DNA of 9,342 nt from CAVSWN01 sp046728115 (GTDB lineage: Bacteria > Acidobacteriota > Vicinamibacteria > Vicinamibacterales > CAVVIG01), in the NCBI GenBank assembly GCA_046728115.1, contig JBKPDW010000327.1, forward strand, positions 1 to 9,342. Reading direction: 5' to 3'. Of this stretch, positions 1 to 8,800 are shown in pieces. Each line of letters opens with the position of its first letter. Position 1 is the stretch's first letter. Both the position numbers and the translations under genes were made by a program. The notes under the pieces are model-generated. The model did not search any database. It saw nothing but the letters and a program-made list of their open reading frames with translations, and was not told the origin of the DNA.

Positions 1-337
1 TGATGGTGGGGCTTAGGCGCCTCCTGGACCGAAGCCCGGCGCGAATCCGGCGCCGCCGCGACCGCCGAGAACTACCTCCGGGGGTCGTCACGACCGATGT
101 CGGCGTGACCGCCGTCTCCGGAGGCGTGGACGCGCGTCAGCGGCCAGAGGCGCCGAGCGCAGCCGTGTGGCGGTGGTGGTAGGGGACGTGATCGCGTCGC
201 GCACACCCGAGGTGTCCACGCGACCAGGAGCGCCGGAACGCGTCGCCGCGTCTGACGCGTCCCTCGGCGCCGACGCCTGACGCCTCCGGGTCACCCGCCG
301 CGGCAGCCGCCGTCGGCCTCGCGCCGGCCGGCAGGTC
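1..337. other. Gene-free or unresolved GC-rich stretch downstream of Ku
   Basis: I see no convincing gene in these bases. A 68-codon minus-strand frame (88-294) is almost entirely Arg, Ala, Ser and Thr and looks like a GC-rich random frame. The same frame continues past its stop as a short Gly-rich stretch (GGRGGAGFAPGFGPGGA, stop at 13-15), which resembles the C-terminus of some secreted or RNA-binding proteins but has no start codon. A plus-strand frame from base 3 to 181 is also open, without family resemblance. A decayed or frame-shifted gene tail is possible; nothing here supports a LigD or other repair gene start. Confidence 0.5.
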
Positions 338-1183
338 CTATGCGCGCTTGCGCTTTGCGAGCGCGGCTGCCTTCTCCACGACGGCCTTGGCCGGCTTCTT
401 CCTGCTGGAGCTCACCGCGTCGAGGCTCTTTTTGAGCGCGTCCATCAGGTTGACGACTCTCGGCGGCACCTCGGGCGCCGCGGCAACGATCTCTTCGCCT
501 GCGATCTTCGCGTCTATGATCCGCTGCAACCCCTCCCGGTATTCATCCTTGTAATCCGAGAGGTTCAGCGGCCCGGCGAACGTATCGATGACCTGTCGGG
601 CCAGCCTGATTTCTTCCGGTTTGACCTTCTCCGGCACCGAGCTCAGTTCCTCCACCGCCTCGATCGAACGAATTTCTGCGGCATGATGCAATGTGTGCAT
701 CACGATCCCGCGGGCGTGCGGGCGGATGGCCACGAGATATTCGCGTCCGTACAGCGCGAGCTTGCCGACGCCGACCTTGCCCTTCATCCCGTCGCGCATC
801 ACCGCAAAGGCGTCCGACGCCATGCCGCCGTCAGGCGCGAGATAGTACGTGCGATCGACGTACATCGGATCAATCGCCGACTCCTCGGCGAACTGGACCA
901 GGTCGATCACACGCGTCGATTCCGGACGCACCTTGTCGAAGTCGTCGTCCGAGACAATGACGTATCGACCCTTTTCGAACTCGTAGCCTTTGACGATCTC
1001 GGAATTCGGCACCTCGCGATTGCAGTGGGGGCACCATCGCTTCTGCTGAATGCGCGTCTGACATTCGCCGTGCAGCTGGTTGAACGAGATGGAGCCGCTG
1101 GACTCCGTGGCCGGGAACACCTTGATCGGAATGTTCACCAGGCTGATCTTCAAGAAGCCTTTCCAGGTTGCTCGTGCGGCCAA
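338..1183 (-). CDS. ku: Bacterial Ku, non-homologous end-joining DNA-end-binding protein
   Basis: Ku forms a ring-shaped homodimer that binds double-strand DNA ends in the cytoplasm and, in known systems, recruits the ligase LigD for non-homologous end joining. The 281-residue product has the family's opening (ATWKGFLKISLVNIPIKVF, residues 5-23), the CPHCNREV segment (51-58) and the VIVSDDDFDKV region (75-85). It also has the central core RTYYLAPDGG (111-120) and IRPHARGIVMHTLHH (153-167). The VNLMDALKKSL motif (244-254), part of the conserved C-terminal region linked to ligase recruitment, is followed by a lysine/arginine-rich tail that probably contacts DNA. Length is normal for bacterial Ku. 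I chose a TTG start because family members begin here and GGGGGAGGG lies 4 nt upstream; an upstream ATG at 1342 would add 53 residues without family resemblance. No ligD gene is seen in the window. Confidence 0.96.
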   Translation of the reverse strand: MAARATWKGFLKISLVNIPIKVFPATESSGSISFNQLHGECQTRIQQKRWCPHCNREVPNSEIVKGYEFEKGRYVIVSDDDFDKVRPESTRVIDLVQFAEESAIDPMYVDRTYYLAPDGGMASDAFAVMRDGMKGKVGVGKLALYGREYLVAIRPHARGIVMHTLHHAAEIRSIEAVEELSSVPEKVKPEEIRLARQVIDTFAGPLNLSDYKDEYREGLQRIIDAKIAGEEIVAAAPEVPPRVVNLMDALKKSLDAVSSSRKKPAKAVVEKAAALAKRKRA

Positions 1184-1187
1184 TGTT

Positions 1188-1193
1188 CCCTCC
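1188..1193 (-). promoter_or_regulatory. Ribosome binding site deciding the TTG start of ku
   Basis: On the minus strand the purine run GGGGGAGGG (1188-1196) ends 4 nt before the TTG codon at 1183-1181. It contains a GGAGG core complementary to the 16S rRNA tail. The more distant in-frame ATG at 1342 would give an N-terminus unlike other Ku proteins, so this site supports the TTG start. The exact core boundaries are my choice. Confidence 0.65.
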
Positions 1194-1361
1194 CCCAGTA
1201 GCGCAGGCCTTTCCGCCTTCGCTGAAGCGATGTCGGACCGCCGAGCCCTCGGCAGAAGCTGGTCGGGCCCGCGGCGTTCGCGGCCCTCAACGGGCCGAGC
1301 CACCATTGGCAATCCCGGTGCACTATGTATATCGGCGTGCAAGGATGAACCTTGAGCCTCG

Positions 1362-1382
1362 AGACTTCAGACTTCCGACTTC
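1362..1382. repeat. Three tandem copies of a 7-bp unit (AGACTTC-like) abutting a stop codon
   Basis: On the plus strand the units read AGACTTC, AGACTTC and CGACTTC, directly next to the stop codon (1383-1385) of the minus-strand membrane-protein gene. A 6-bp inverted repeat, CTTGAG (1351-1356) and CTCAAG (1382-1387), brackets the array with a 25-nt loop, too weak to call a terminator. I recall similar short heptamer repeats from intergenic DNA of Acidobacteriota genomes, but that is from memory and unchecked. The rest of the 199-bp gap before ku (1184-1361) shows no further structure apart from the ku ribosome binding site. Confidence 0.7.
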
Positions 1383-1931
1383 TCAAGCCTCGTCTCGCTC
1401 ATCGTGTTCGCCCAGATCCAGCCCCGTGCCGCCGAAATGTATTGCGTGCTCACCGATCTTGTCGCGTAGCAGACGGCGGGCCGCGCCGTACTTATCGCCA
1501 GGGACCACGAGCTTGCGCGCCAGATTCTTCAGGCGGGAGATTACGACGAGCGTCACCTGGTTCTCGGTCTCGCGCCAGCTGATGCCGCCGACCTCGTTGT
1601 ACGGAATGAAGGCGCTATCGGCCCAGATTCCATCCGCATAAAAACCGCGACGGATGCCTAAGCTCATCGGGAAGAAGTAGGCATAGTAGGCGAACATCAT
1701 CGTCTCGCCAAACGCCTGCCGGTGAATCAGGAACAGTTTGGCAAACACCAGCAATCCCAGGGCGACGCCCAGCGACAGCATGAAGACGTACTGCGGCGGC
1801 TTCGGCGCAACCCAGATGAGAAGCGCCGTGCGGCGTCGCCTCAAATACCTGACGTACTCGACCGCGAGCTTGAGGTTCGCGACGAAAAAGCCTGCGCCGA
1901 GCACGTAGAGCGTGCCGGTCAGTAGGTCCAC
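1383..1931 (-). CDS. Small membrane protein with a cytoplasmic beta-rich C-terminal domain, function unknown
   Basis: This 182-residue protein is not recognised with certainty. It has three likely membrane helices at about residues 3-28, 48-69 and 75-93, with a positively charged RRRR loop (31-34) between the first two that suggests that loop faces the cytoplasm. Residues 97-165 are soluble. A short strand pattern (GIWADSAFIPYNEVGGISWRE, then VTLVVIS, then LARKLVVPG) resembles the PH-like domains attached to membrane proteins of the DUF5673/YcxB type; that is a fold-level guess only. The tail is acidic and His-containing (GEHDERDEA). The start is GTG; an in-frame TAA lies four codons upstream, so a longer protein is excluded. 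No strong Shine-Dalgarno is visible. The gene sits between tdk and ku on the same strand, without a clear functional link to either. Confidence 0.8.
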   Translation of the reverse strand: MDLLTGTLYVLGAGFFVANLKLAVEYVRYLRRRRTALLIWVAPKPPQYVFMLSLGVALGLLVFAKLFLIHRQAFGETMMFAYYAYFFPMSLGIRRGFYADGIWADSAFIPYNEVGGISWRETENQVTLVVISRLKNLARKLVVPGDKYGAARRLLRDKIGEHAIHFGGTGLDLGEHDERDEA

Positions 1932-2022
1932 GAATGGATCTTATTAAAAACTGCGAGACAACTCGCCGCAAGGGTGGAGACGGCGGCCGCGGGAGTGGCG
2001 GAGCGCTTCACTCGGCCGGTGT

Positions 2023-2607
2023 TCAAACGCGTTCCGCCGTCGCGAGATTTGGATCGAAGCAGTGCCGGCAGCGCGCCTCGTACATGCCGCTCGCGCCGAC
2101 GAGCACGCGATCGCTGCTCGCCACGAGTCGCTGCGTGTGGTTGGCCGGGCCGCCACAAACGACGCAGATCGCCAGCGTCTTCGTGATGTACTCCGCAATC
2201 GCCAACAACTGAGGCATCGGCTCGAAGGGACGCCCGAGATAATCCTGATCCAAGCCAGCAATAATCACTCGCTTGCCACGGTTTGCGAGCGTGTTGCACG
2301 CGGCCGGCAGATTCTGATCGAAGAATTGCCCTTCGTCGATTCCGACGACTTCGGTGTCGTCGGCGACGTGTTGGACCAACTCGTCGGACGTTCGAACGTT
2401 CTGCGACGCGATTCGCATGTCGCTGTGCGAGACGATGTGGTCGGCGCTGTAGCGTTCATCGATGAGCGGCTTGAAAATCTGCACTTTCTGCTTGGCGATC
2501 TGCGCGCGGCGCAGACGGCGAATCAGCTCTTCGCTCTTGCCGCTGAACATGCTCCCGGTGATGACTTCGATCCACCCGTGAGGCGAGTCCCTCTTCACAA
2601 CGTCCAT
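2023..2607 (-). CDS. tdk: Thymidine kinase, type II (TK1-like)
   Basis: The enzyme transfers the gamma-phosphate of ATP to thymidine, giving dTMP in the pyrimidine salvage pathway in the cytoplasm. The 194-residue product has normal length and all key family elements. These are the P-loop GSMFSGKS (residues 18-25), FKPLIDERY (45-53), the Walker B-like DEGQFF (91-96) with the presumed catalytic base Glu92, and GLDQDYLGRPF (118-128). A structural zinc site is formed by two Cys pairs (C148/C151 and C180/C183), and the substrate-binding lasso carries GASGMYEARC (171-180). The ATG is preceded by AGAGGG (2614-2619 on the plus strand) at good spacing. The gene is divergent from the large plus-strand gene; a 91-bp gap without visible structure (1932-2022) separates its stop from the next gene on the strand. 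Confidence 0.97.
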   Translation of the reverse strand: MDVVKRDSPHGWIEVITGSMFSGKSEELIRRLRRAQIAKQKVQIFKPLIDERYSADHIVSHSDMRIASQNVRTSDELVQHVADDTEVVGIDEGQFFDQNLPAACNTLANRGKRVIIAGLDQDYLGRPFEPMPQLLAIAEYITKTLAICVVCGGPANHTQRLVASSDRVLVGASGMYEARCRHCFDPNLATAERV

Positions 2608-2661
2608 TGCATGCCCTCTAGGACCGTTCCCACTAGCAGCCCCGCATAACGCCTCTGAGTC

Positions 2662-2690
2662 GTCAGTGCGCGCCTTTCATGTCAGTGCGC
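2662..2690. repeat. Exact 10-bp direct repeat GTCAGTGCGC, possible operator
   Basis: GTCAGTGCGC occurs at 2662-2671 and again at 2681-2690, with starts 19 bp apart (close to two helical turns). Two identical half-sites on the same DNA face in a divergent intergenic region could be a regulator-binding site for tdk, for the giant gene, or both. No bound regulator can be named, and chance duplication is not excluded. Confidence 0.4.
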
Positions 2691-2812
2691 TTCGATATTT
2701 GTTCGCCCGTCGATAGTCGCTGGCGTTCGGAACCATTCGTACAGTAGAGTTACCGACTCAGCAATACAGTCCACATTGTCTGTTCGAGTCGCTTGGAGCC
2801 CCTACGGGCCAA

Positions 2813-2818
2813 AAGGAG
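2813..2818 (+). promoter_or_regulatory. Ribosome binding site deciding the GTG start of the giant gene
   Basis: AAGGAG lies 9 nt before the GTG at 2828. The translation from this GTG begins at once with a typical signal peptide (Arg-Lys followed by a hydrophobic stretch), so the site and the protein signal agree on the start. Confidence 0.7.
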
Positions 2819-2827
2819 CAGAAACCG

Positions 2828-2887
2828 GTGCGGAAGATTGTCGGCGCGATTCTCCTTGCCGTGAGCGGTTCAGTGGCGTTGTTCGGA
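2828..2887 (+). other. Signal peptide-coding segment
   Basis: The first 20 residues show the three-part pattern of a Sec signal: basic start (Arg2, Lys3), a hydrophobic core (IVGAILLAVSGSVALF) and a small residue (Gly20) before Gln21. Cleavage near residue 20 is likely but the exact site is uncertain. There is no Cys at the probable site, so a lipoprotein signal is not supported. Confidence 0.75.
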
Positions 2888-5800
2888 CAGGTGCCGGGGC
2901 GGAACGTCAATATGGTGTCCGGCACGACGTTCCCGGACGGTGATCCGTTCCTCCAGCGGCAAGATGAACCCTCGGTCGCCGTGTCGACGCGCAATCCGCT
3001 GCACCTGCTCGCCGGCGCGAACGATTATCGCACGGTCGATTTTCCAGGTCTTCCCGACGAAATCACCGGTGACGCCTGGCTCGGTGTGTACAAGTCGTTC
3101 GACGGCGGCAACACGTGGCACAGCACGCTGCTTCCCGGCTATCTGCAGGACCAGACGTTCGAGGGCACGCACTCGCCGCTGCACGGTCTTCAGGCAGGCG
3201 CCGATCCGGTCGTGCGCGCGGGCACGAACGGCCTGTTCTATTACGGCGGCATCGCATTCAACCGCGGCACCAACATCGGCAGCAAGGTGTTCGTCGCGCG
3301 CTACATCGACAACAACAACAACGAGGGGCGCTTCTACATCGACGAGCACGACAAAGCGCACAACGATTCGATCGCGTACCTCGGCACGACCGTCGTAGAC
3401 ATCGGGACGGCATCGAAATTCGTCGACAAGCCGACGATCGTCGTCGACATCCCGCGCGCCCTCAAAGGCGTCGGCGCGACGTGCACGATCACGCAGGCAT
3501 CGACGCCTCCGCAGACGATTCCCGCGGGCACGGTCTACGCCATCTACTCGGTCTTCGTCGACGGAGATCACGGCGAAGCCGACGAGAACCGGCCCCCCGG
3601 ATCTCCTGCCGAAGGACGCACGAAGATTCTGGTCGCGCGGTCGAACGATTGCGGCGCGACGTTTTCCTCACCCACGCTGGCCAGCGACCGTCTCGCGATC
3701 AACCAGGGATCCGCCGCCGCGATCGACCCCGCCACTGGTGCGCTCTACATCGCGTGGCGCGAGTTCAGGAGCAACCGGGGCGCAGACGCGATCGTCGCGA
3801 CGCGCTCGACCGACGGCGGGAAGACGTTTGCTGCCCCTGTGAGGCTGGCCACCATTTCCCCGTTCGATCAACGGGACACGCAGACGTCAGAGTCGTTTCG
3901 GACCAATTCCTATCCGACGATAGCTGTCGCGCCCGACCCGAATAACGGGCCCGGCCGGGCATACGTGGCCTGGTCCCAACGCGGTGTCGGACCGATGGGC
4001 GACGCCCGTATCGTGATCGCCAGCTCGCTGGACGGAAAGACGTGGACGTCGCCCACCGCGGTCGACAATACGCTCTGGACGAGGCCGGATGCGGGCGACG
4101 CCGACCGTCCTTCCTGGCGTGGCCATCAGCTGATGCCGACGTTGACGTTCGGTGGCGGCCTCTTGCAGCTCGTCTTCTTCGATTTTCGAAAGGACGTCTC
4201 GGGCATCTGGAGCAGTGTCGTCGACGATGCAGAAGTCACGGCGTGGAACAATGCCCATCCGAACAACAAAAGGTCGCGGCACACAGTTGACGTCCGCGCG
4301 GTCCAGGGACTTCCGGGCGCTATCCCGGCATTCGGGCCATCGGTGCAGGTGTCGCAGTATCTGAGCGGTTTCCGTCACCGTGGTGGCACCGTCGGCGGCC
4401 GCGAGCAGCTGCAGTTCAACCCGCCCAACCTGCCTCTGTTTGCCAAGGGCACGACGCCGTTCATCGGCGATTACCTCGACGTCGTGCCCGTGCCGATGTT
4501 CGTCGCGAACAAGGACGGTAGCTGGAGGTACAACACGCTTCCGTCCGATCCGTCGACCTACATGGCGGTGTGGGGCGACAACCGCGACGTACGTGCGCCG
4601 AAAGATGGCGATTGGACCCACTACACGGCGCCGACGTTCGTGAACGCTGACGGCAAGAGCCTGTTCTCGCCGACCGACACCTTGACACTCTGCGATCCCG
4701 GTCAGGCGGGGATGCGGAACCAGAACATCTACTCCGCGCGGCTGGTGTCCGGTCTAGTCGTGGGTACGCTCGGCAACACCAAACCGCTCGGCTATGCGCT
4801 CAATCCGGACGGGACGCCGGTGAAGAATCCAGACGGCACGCCGAAACTGCTCCAGCGGACGTTCGTCGTGTTCGTCAGCAACCCGGAAGACGTTGTCGCC
4901 GCAAATGGAACGCGAAACGCGCCGCGATCGATCGTGCTGCACATCGCGTCGCAGCCGCCAGGCGGTGAGGCGTCGTTCCTGCAGTTCAAACCGCTGAAGG
5001 ACGTGGCGGTCGACGTCGCTCCCAAGACGACCATTTCACGCGAGGTCTACGTCACATCGACGGACAAACATGCGGCGGTGCTCGTGACGGTGACGAGCGG
5101 CAACACCGATCTCGGAAGCGTGCTGCTCAATCCGGATATCACGAACCCTGACATCACGAATCCCGATATCACCAACCCCGACATCACCAATCCCGACATC
5201 ACGAACGCCGAAGCGCACGCGCTGTCGATATCGACTCCGATCGTCAATCCCGACATCACGAACCCCGATATCACCAACCCGGATATCACCAACCCCGACA
5301 TCACCAATCCGGATATCACGAACCAGAACGTCGCCAACCCGGACATCACGAACCCCGACATCACGAATCCCGATATCACCAATCCGGACATCACCAACCC
5401 GGATATCACGAACCCCGATATCACGAACGGCTCGCTGACCGACATCACGTGGACGGTCAAGAACAAGGGGAACGCGGCGACCTCGTACCAGGTGCGGCTG
5501 CTGCTGCGTCAGGCGGTCAAGCTGGGGCTCTTGAACAGCGGCGTCAAGTTCCAGCTGATCCTGCGCAAGCTTTCCGGATCTCCGGTCGTTCCTGTCATCT
5601 CGATCACGCCCTCAGGCTGCGCCGTCGTCGAGCCCCGGCAGAACCTTACGGTTGCCAACATCACGACCGCGGCGAAGGTTGCCGGCACGGACGTCTTCGT
5701 CGACCCGACCAATCCGACCCAGTTCAAGACAGTCCTCAACCCGGACATCACCAATCCGGACATCACCAATGCGACCCTCGCCCTCGCGCCGGGCGAAGAA

Positions 5801-8800
5801 GGAGGAATCACGCTTCGCGTATTCGCGCCCAACAGCGCCGTCACACATGCGGACGCGAATGCAGATCTCGGCGGCCCAAGCGCGACCAACGAAGCGTGGG
5901 CAGCGCAGACGTTTGACGATCTGCTGGACGAATTGGCACAGGTTGGCGTCGCAGGGACGGCCGCCGCTGTCGATACGCTTCAGGCGAATCAAGGCATCAC
6001 GACGCCGCAGGTTTCCTCCGACGTCCTGCTGATCACCACGTCGCAACTGCCTGACGCGGCACGCGGTGTGCCGTATGACGCGACCATCCAGACGACAGGG
6101 AATCATTCACCGAATACCCTCTCGATCGTCGGAGGGGCGTTTCCGCCGGGGCTGACGCTCGAGGGCGCGACCGGCAAGATTTCCGGGACACCGACAGTAT
6201 CCGGCGTGTTCACGTTCACTGTTCGCGTCCAGGACGCGACGCAGGCGACGTTCGCGACCGACCTCACGATTCGGGTATTCGATCAGCTGTCGATCGCCAC
6301 GACATCGGTGCCTGCCGGCGTGGCGGGTCACGCTTACCCGGCGGCCGCGCTCGTTGCGATTGGCGGGCTGCCGGCGCCGCCACCACAACGCCCATACACC
6401 TGGTCGTCGACGGGAGGCCTTCCCTCAGGCATTGCGCTTTCGTCCGCCGGGGTTTTGAGCGGCGCGCCTGCAACGTCCGGCAACTTCCCGTTCACCGCCG
6501 TGGTGACCGACTTCGCCGCGGCGCCGCAGCTGCAGGCCACGACGTTGACGCTCAATGTCGCACCCGCCGCGAACCCGCAATTCGTGACAACGCGGCAAGG
6601 GCGGGCCGTCTCCATCACCCTGACGGGGACCGGTGCGGCGCAGACTTCGTTCGCGTTCGCGACCACTCCGCCGAGCCACGGCACGCTGACCGTTGGCGCG
6701 CTGTCGACCGCGGGTCAGGCCGTTGTGTATACGCCTGCCGCCAACTACACAGGCCCTGACGGCTTCACGTTCACCGTCGCGCAAGGCGGACTGACGTCCG
6801 CACCTGCCACGGTGTCCATCGTTGTCGGCAATCCCTCGGCGGACTCGGCGGACGTTGGCGTCACCGCGTTGACCGACGCGCCCGACCCCGTCATCCTCGG
6901 CGCAAACGTCACCTATACTGCGACAGTACACAACAACGGACCCGCACCGGCGACGGGTGTCTCGCTTGCATTCAGCTATCCGGCGGCGGGCCTCACGTTC
7001 GTCTCGAGTTCCCCCGCGGGCTGCGCAGCGGGGAATCCCGTCACGTGCGTCGTCGGAACGGTCGCGAGCGGCGCCAACGCCAGCGTGGCGGTGACGTTCA
7101 AAGCGATCAATCAGACCGGCACGGTCACTGTGGCGGGCGCGGTTTCCGCCAACGAATTCGATTACGACCCGACGAACAACCCGGCGTCGCAATCCACGAA
7201 GGTGTCGCCCAACCAGGCACCCACAGCGACAAGCGACAGCGCCACGCTCAACGAAGACACCGCGGCCACGATCGCCGTGCTCAGCAACGACAGCGATCCA
7301 GAAAACGACGCCCTGAGCGTGACGACGGTGTCGGTGCCGAGCCATGGCACCGCAGTTCGCAATCCGGACAACACCATCACCTATACGCCGGCCGCGAATT
7401 ACAACGGTGCGGACAGCTTCACCTACACGATCAGCGACGGCGGCAATACGGTGACCGGCGCTGTGTCGATCGTGGTGAATCCCGTCAACGACGCCCCTGA
7501 CTTCACGAAGGGGCCGGATCAAACCGTCGCGGCGAACGCGGGACCCCAAACCGTTCCGGTCTGGGCCACGTTCATCAGCGCCGGACCGCTGGACGAGGCG
7601 GGCCAGTCGTTGAATTTCATCGTCTCCAACAACAACTCCGCGCTGTTTTCCGCGCAGCCGGCAGTCGCTGCCAACGGCTCGCTCACCTTTACGCCCGCCG
7701 CCAATGCGAGCGGGAGTGCGACGGTGACCGTGCGCCTCCGCGACAGCGGCGGGACCGCAAATAGCGGGACCGACACAAGCGCGCCGCAGACGTTCACGAT
7801 CACGGTCAACCAGACAGGCGCCACCTCAGATCTGTCGATTACGAAGACGCACGCGCCGGCGACGCCCGCCGTGGGCCAGCCACTGACCTACACGCTGACG
7901 GTATCGAACAGCGGACCCGACGCGGCGACCATCGTGACCGTTACGGATCCCTTGCCTGCGTCGTTGACATTTGTTTCGGCGACAGCCTCGCAGGGAAACT
8001 GCGGCCAGTCGGCAGGCACCGTAACGTGCGCGCTCGGATCTCTCGCCAACGGCGGGTCGGCGACGGTCACGATCGCCGTGACGCCGACCGTTGTGCAGCC
8101 GGTCACCAACACGGCGAGCGTGTCGTCGTCGACGACGGACCCGAACAACGCGAACAACACGGCGCCCGATTCGACAGTTGTCGCGTCGTACGGCCCGTGC
8201 GTCGTCCCGACCTTCTCGGGCCCGATCGTTCCGGACGAGACCAATCTGTCGGCCTCGAATATCGCGACCGGGGACTTCAACAAGGACGGCCATCTCGATG
8301 TGGCCGTCGTTGACGGGTCCGCCGGAACGGTCGTCGTATTCCTTGCCGATGTCGCCAACCCAGGAAGCTTCAACCATGCGGACTACACGGTCGGCAATAG
8401 TCCGGCCGGTCTCGTCGTGAGGGATTTCGACGGCGACGGCAACCTGGACATCGCGGTGGCCAACAGCGGCACCAACACGATCTCGTTCCTCAAGGGATCA
8501 GCAACGGGTGCGTTCGCCGCGGCCGTCAACACGACGGTGCCGCAAGGGCCGTTATTCCCGGACGCCGCGGATTTCAACGGCGATGGGCATCCTGATCTCG
8601 TGGTCGCTCACGGCACGAGCACCATCTCCGTGCTGTTGTGGGACGCTGCGACGGGCAATTTCGGCGCCGCGAGCTCGTACCCGTCGGGGACAAATTCGGT
8701 CAATGTGATCATCGAAGATTTCGACGGCAACGGCACGCCCGACGTCGCCGTTCCGAACGTCGGCGTCAACACCATCAGCATTCTCAGCGGAAACGGCAAC

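Larger units (their letters stand above)
2608..2827. promoter_or_regulatory. Divergent intergenic region between tdk and the giant surface-protein gene
   Basis: This 220-bp gap must hold the promoters of both flanking genes, which point away from each other. I cannot place convincing -35/-10 boxes; sigma-factor consensus in this lineage is unknown to me. Visible elements are the tdk ribosome binding site at its left end, a 10-bp direct repeat at 2662-2690, and the AAGGAG site of the giant gene at its right end. No open frame of note fills it. Confidence 0.55.

Noticed and set aside
683..1201. Plus-strand frame of 172 residues opposite ku
   Set aside because: The minus strand encodes an unambiguous Ku protein across the same bases.
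2062..2649. Plus-strand frame of 195 residues opposite tdk
   Set aside because: Antisense shadow of a complete thymidine kinase with all catalytic and zinc residues.
2754..2791. Possible leader hairpin CGACTC / GAGTCG upstream of the giant gene
   Set aside because: Only 6 bp of stem around a 26-nt loop; too weak to call a riboswitch or regulatory hairpin.
3095..4045. Calling the N-terminal region an active sialidase
   Set aside because: Asp boxes are structural and occur in many non-enzymatic propellers; I could not identify the arginine triad or other catalytic residues with confidence.
5129..5425. CRISPR-like or satellite DNA reading of the 15-bp repeats
   Set aside because: Units are contiguous, in frame, differ at third codon positions and lack spacers; they are protein-coding repeats.
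5047..5466. Minus-strand frame of 139 residues made of SGLVMSGFVISG-type repeats
   Set aside because: It is the antisense shadow of the NPDIT array; the hydrophobic repeat is forced by the plus-strand codons, and the plus frame is part of a continuous multidomain protein.
6425..7549. Long minus-strand frame of 374 residues opposite the Ig-like/DUF11 region
   Set aside because: Arg/Gly/Val-rich composition typical of the complement of GC-rich coding DNA, with no domain resemblance; the plus strand here encodes clear He_PIG, cadherin-like and DUF11 sequences.
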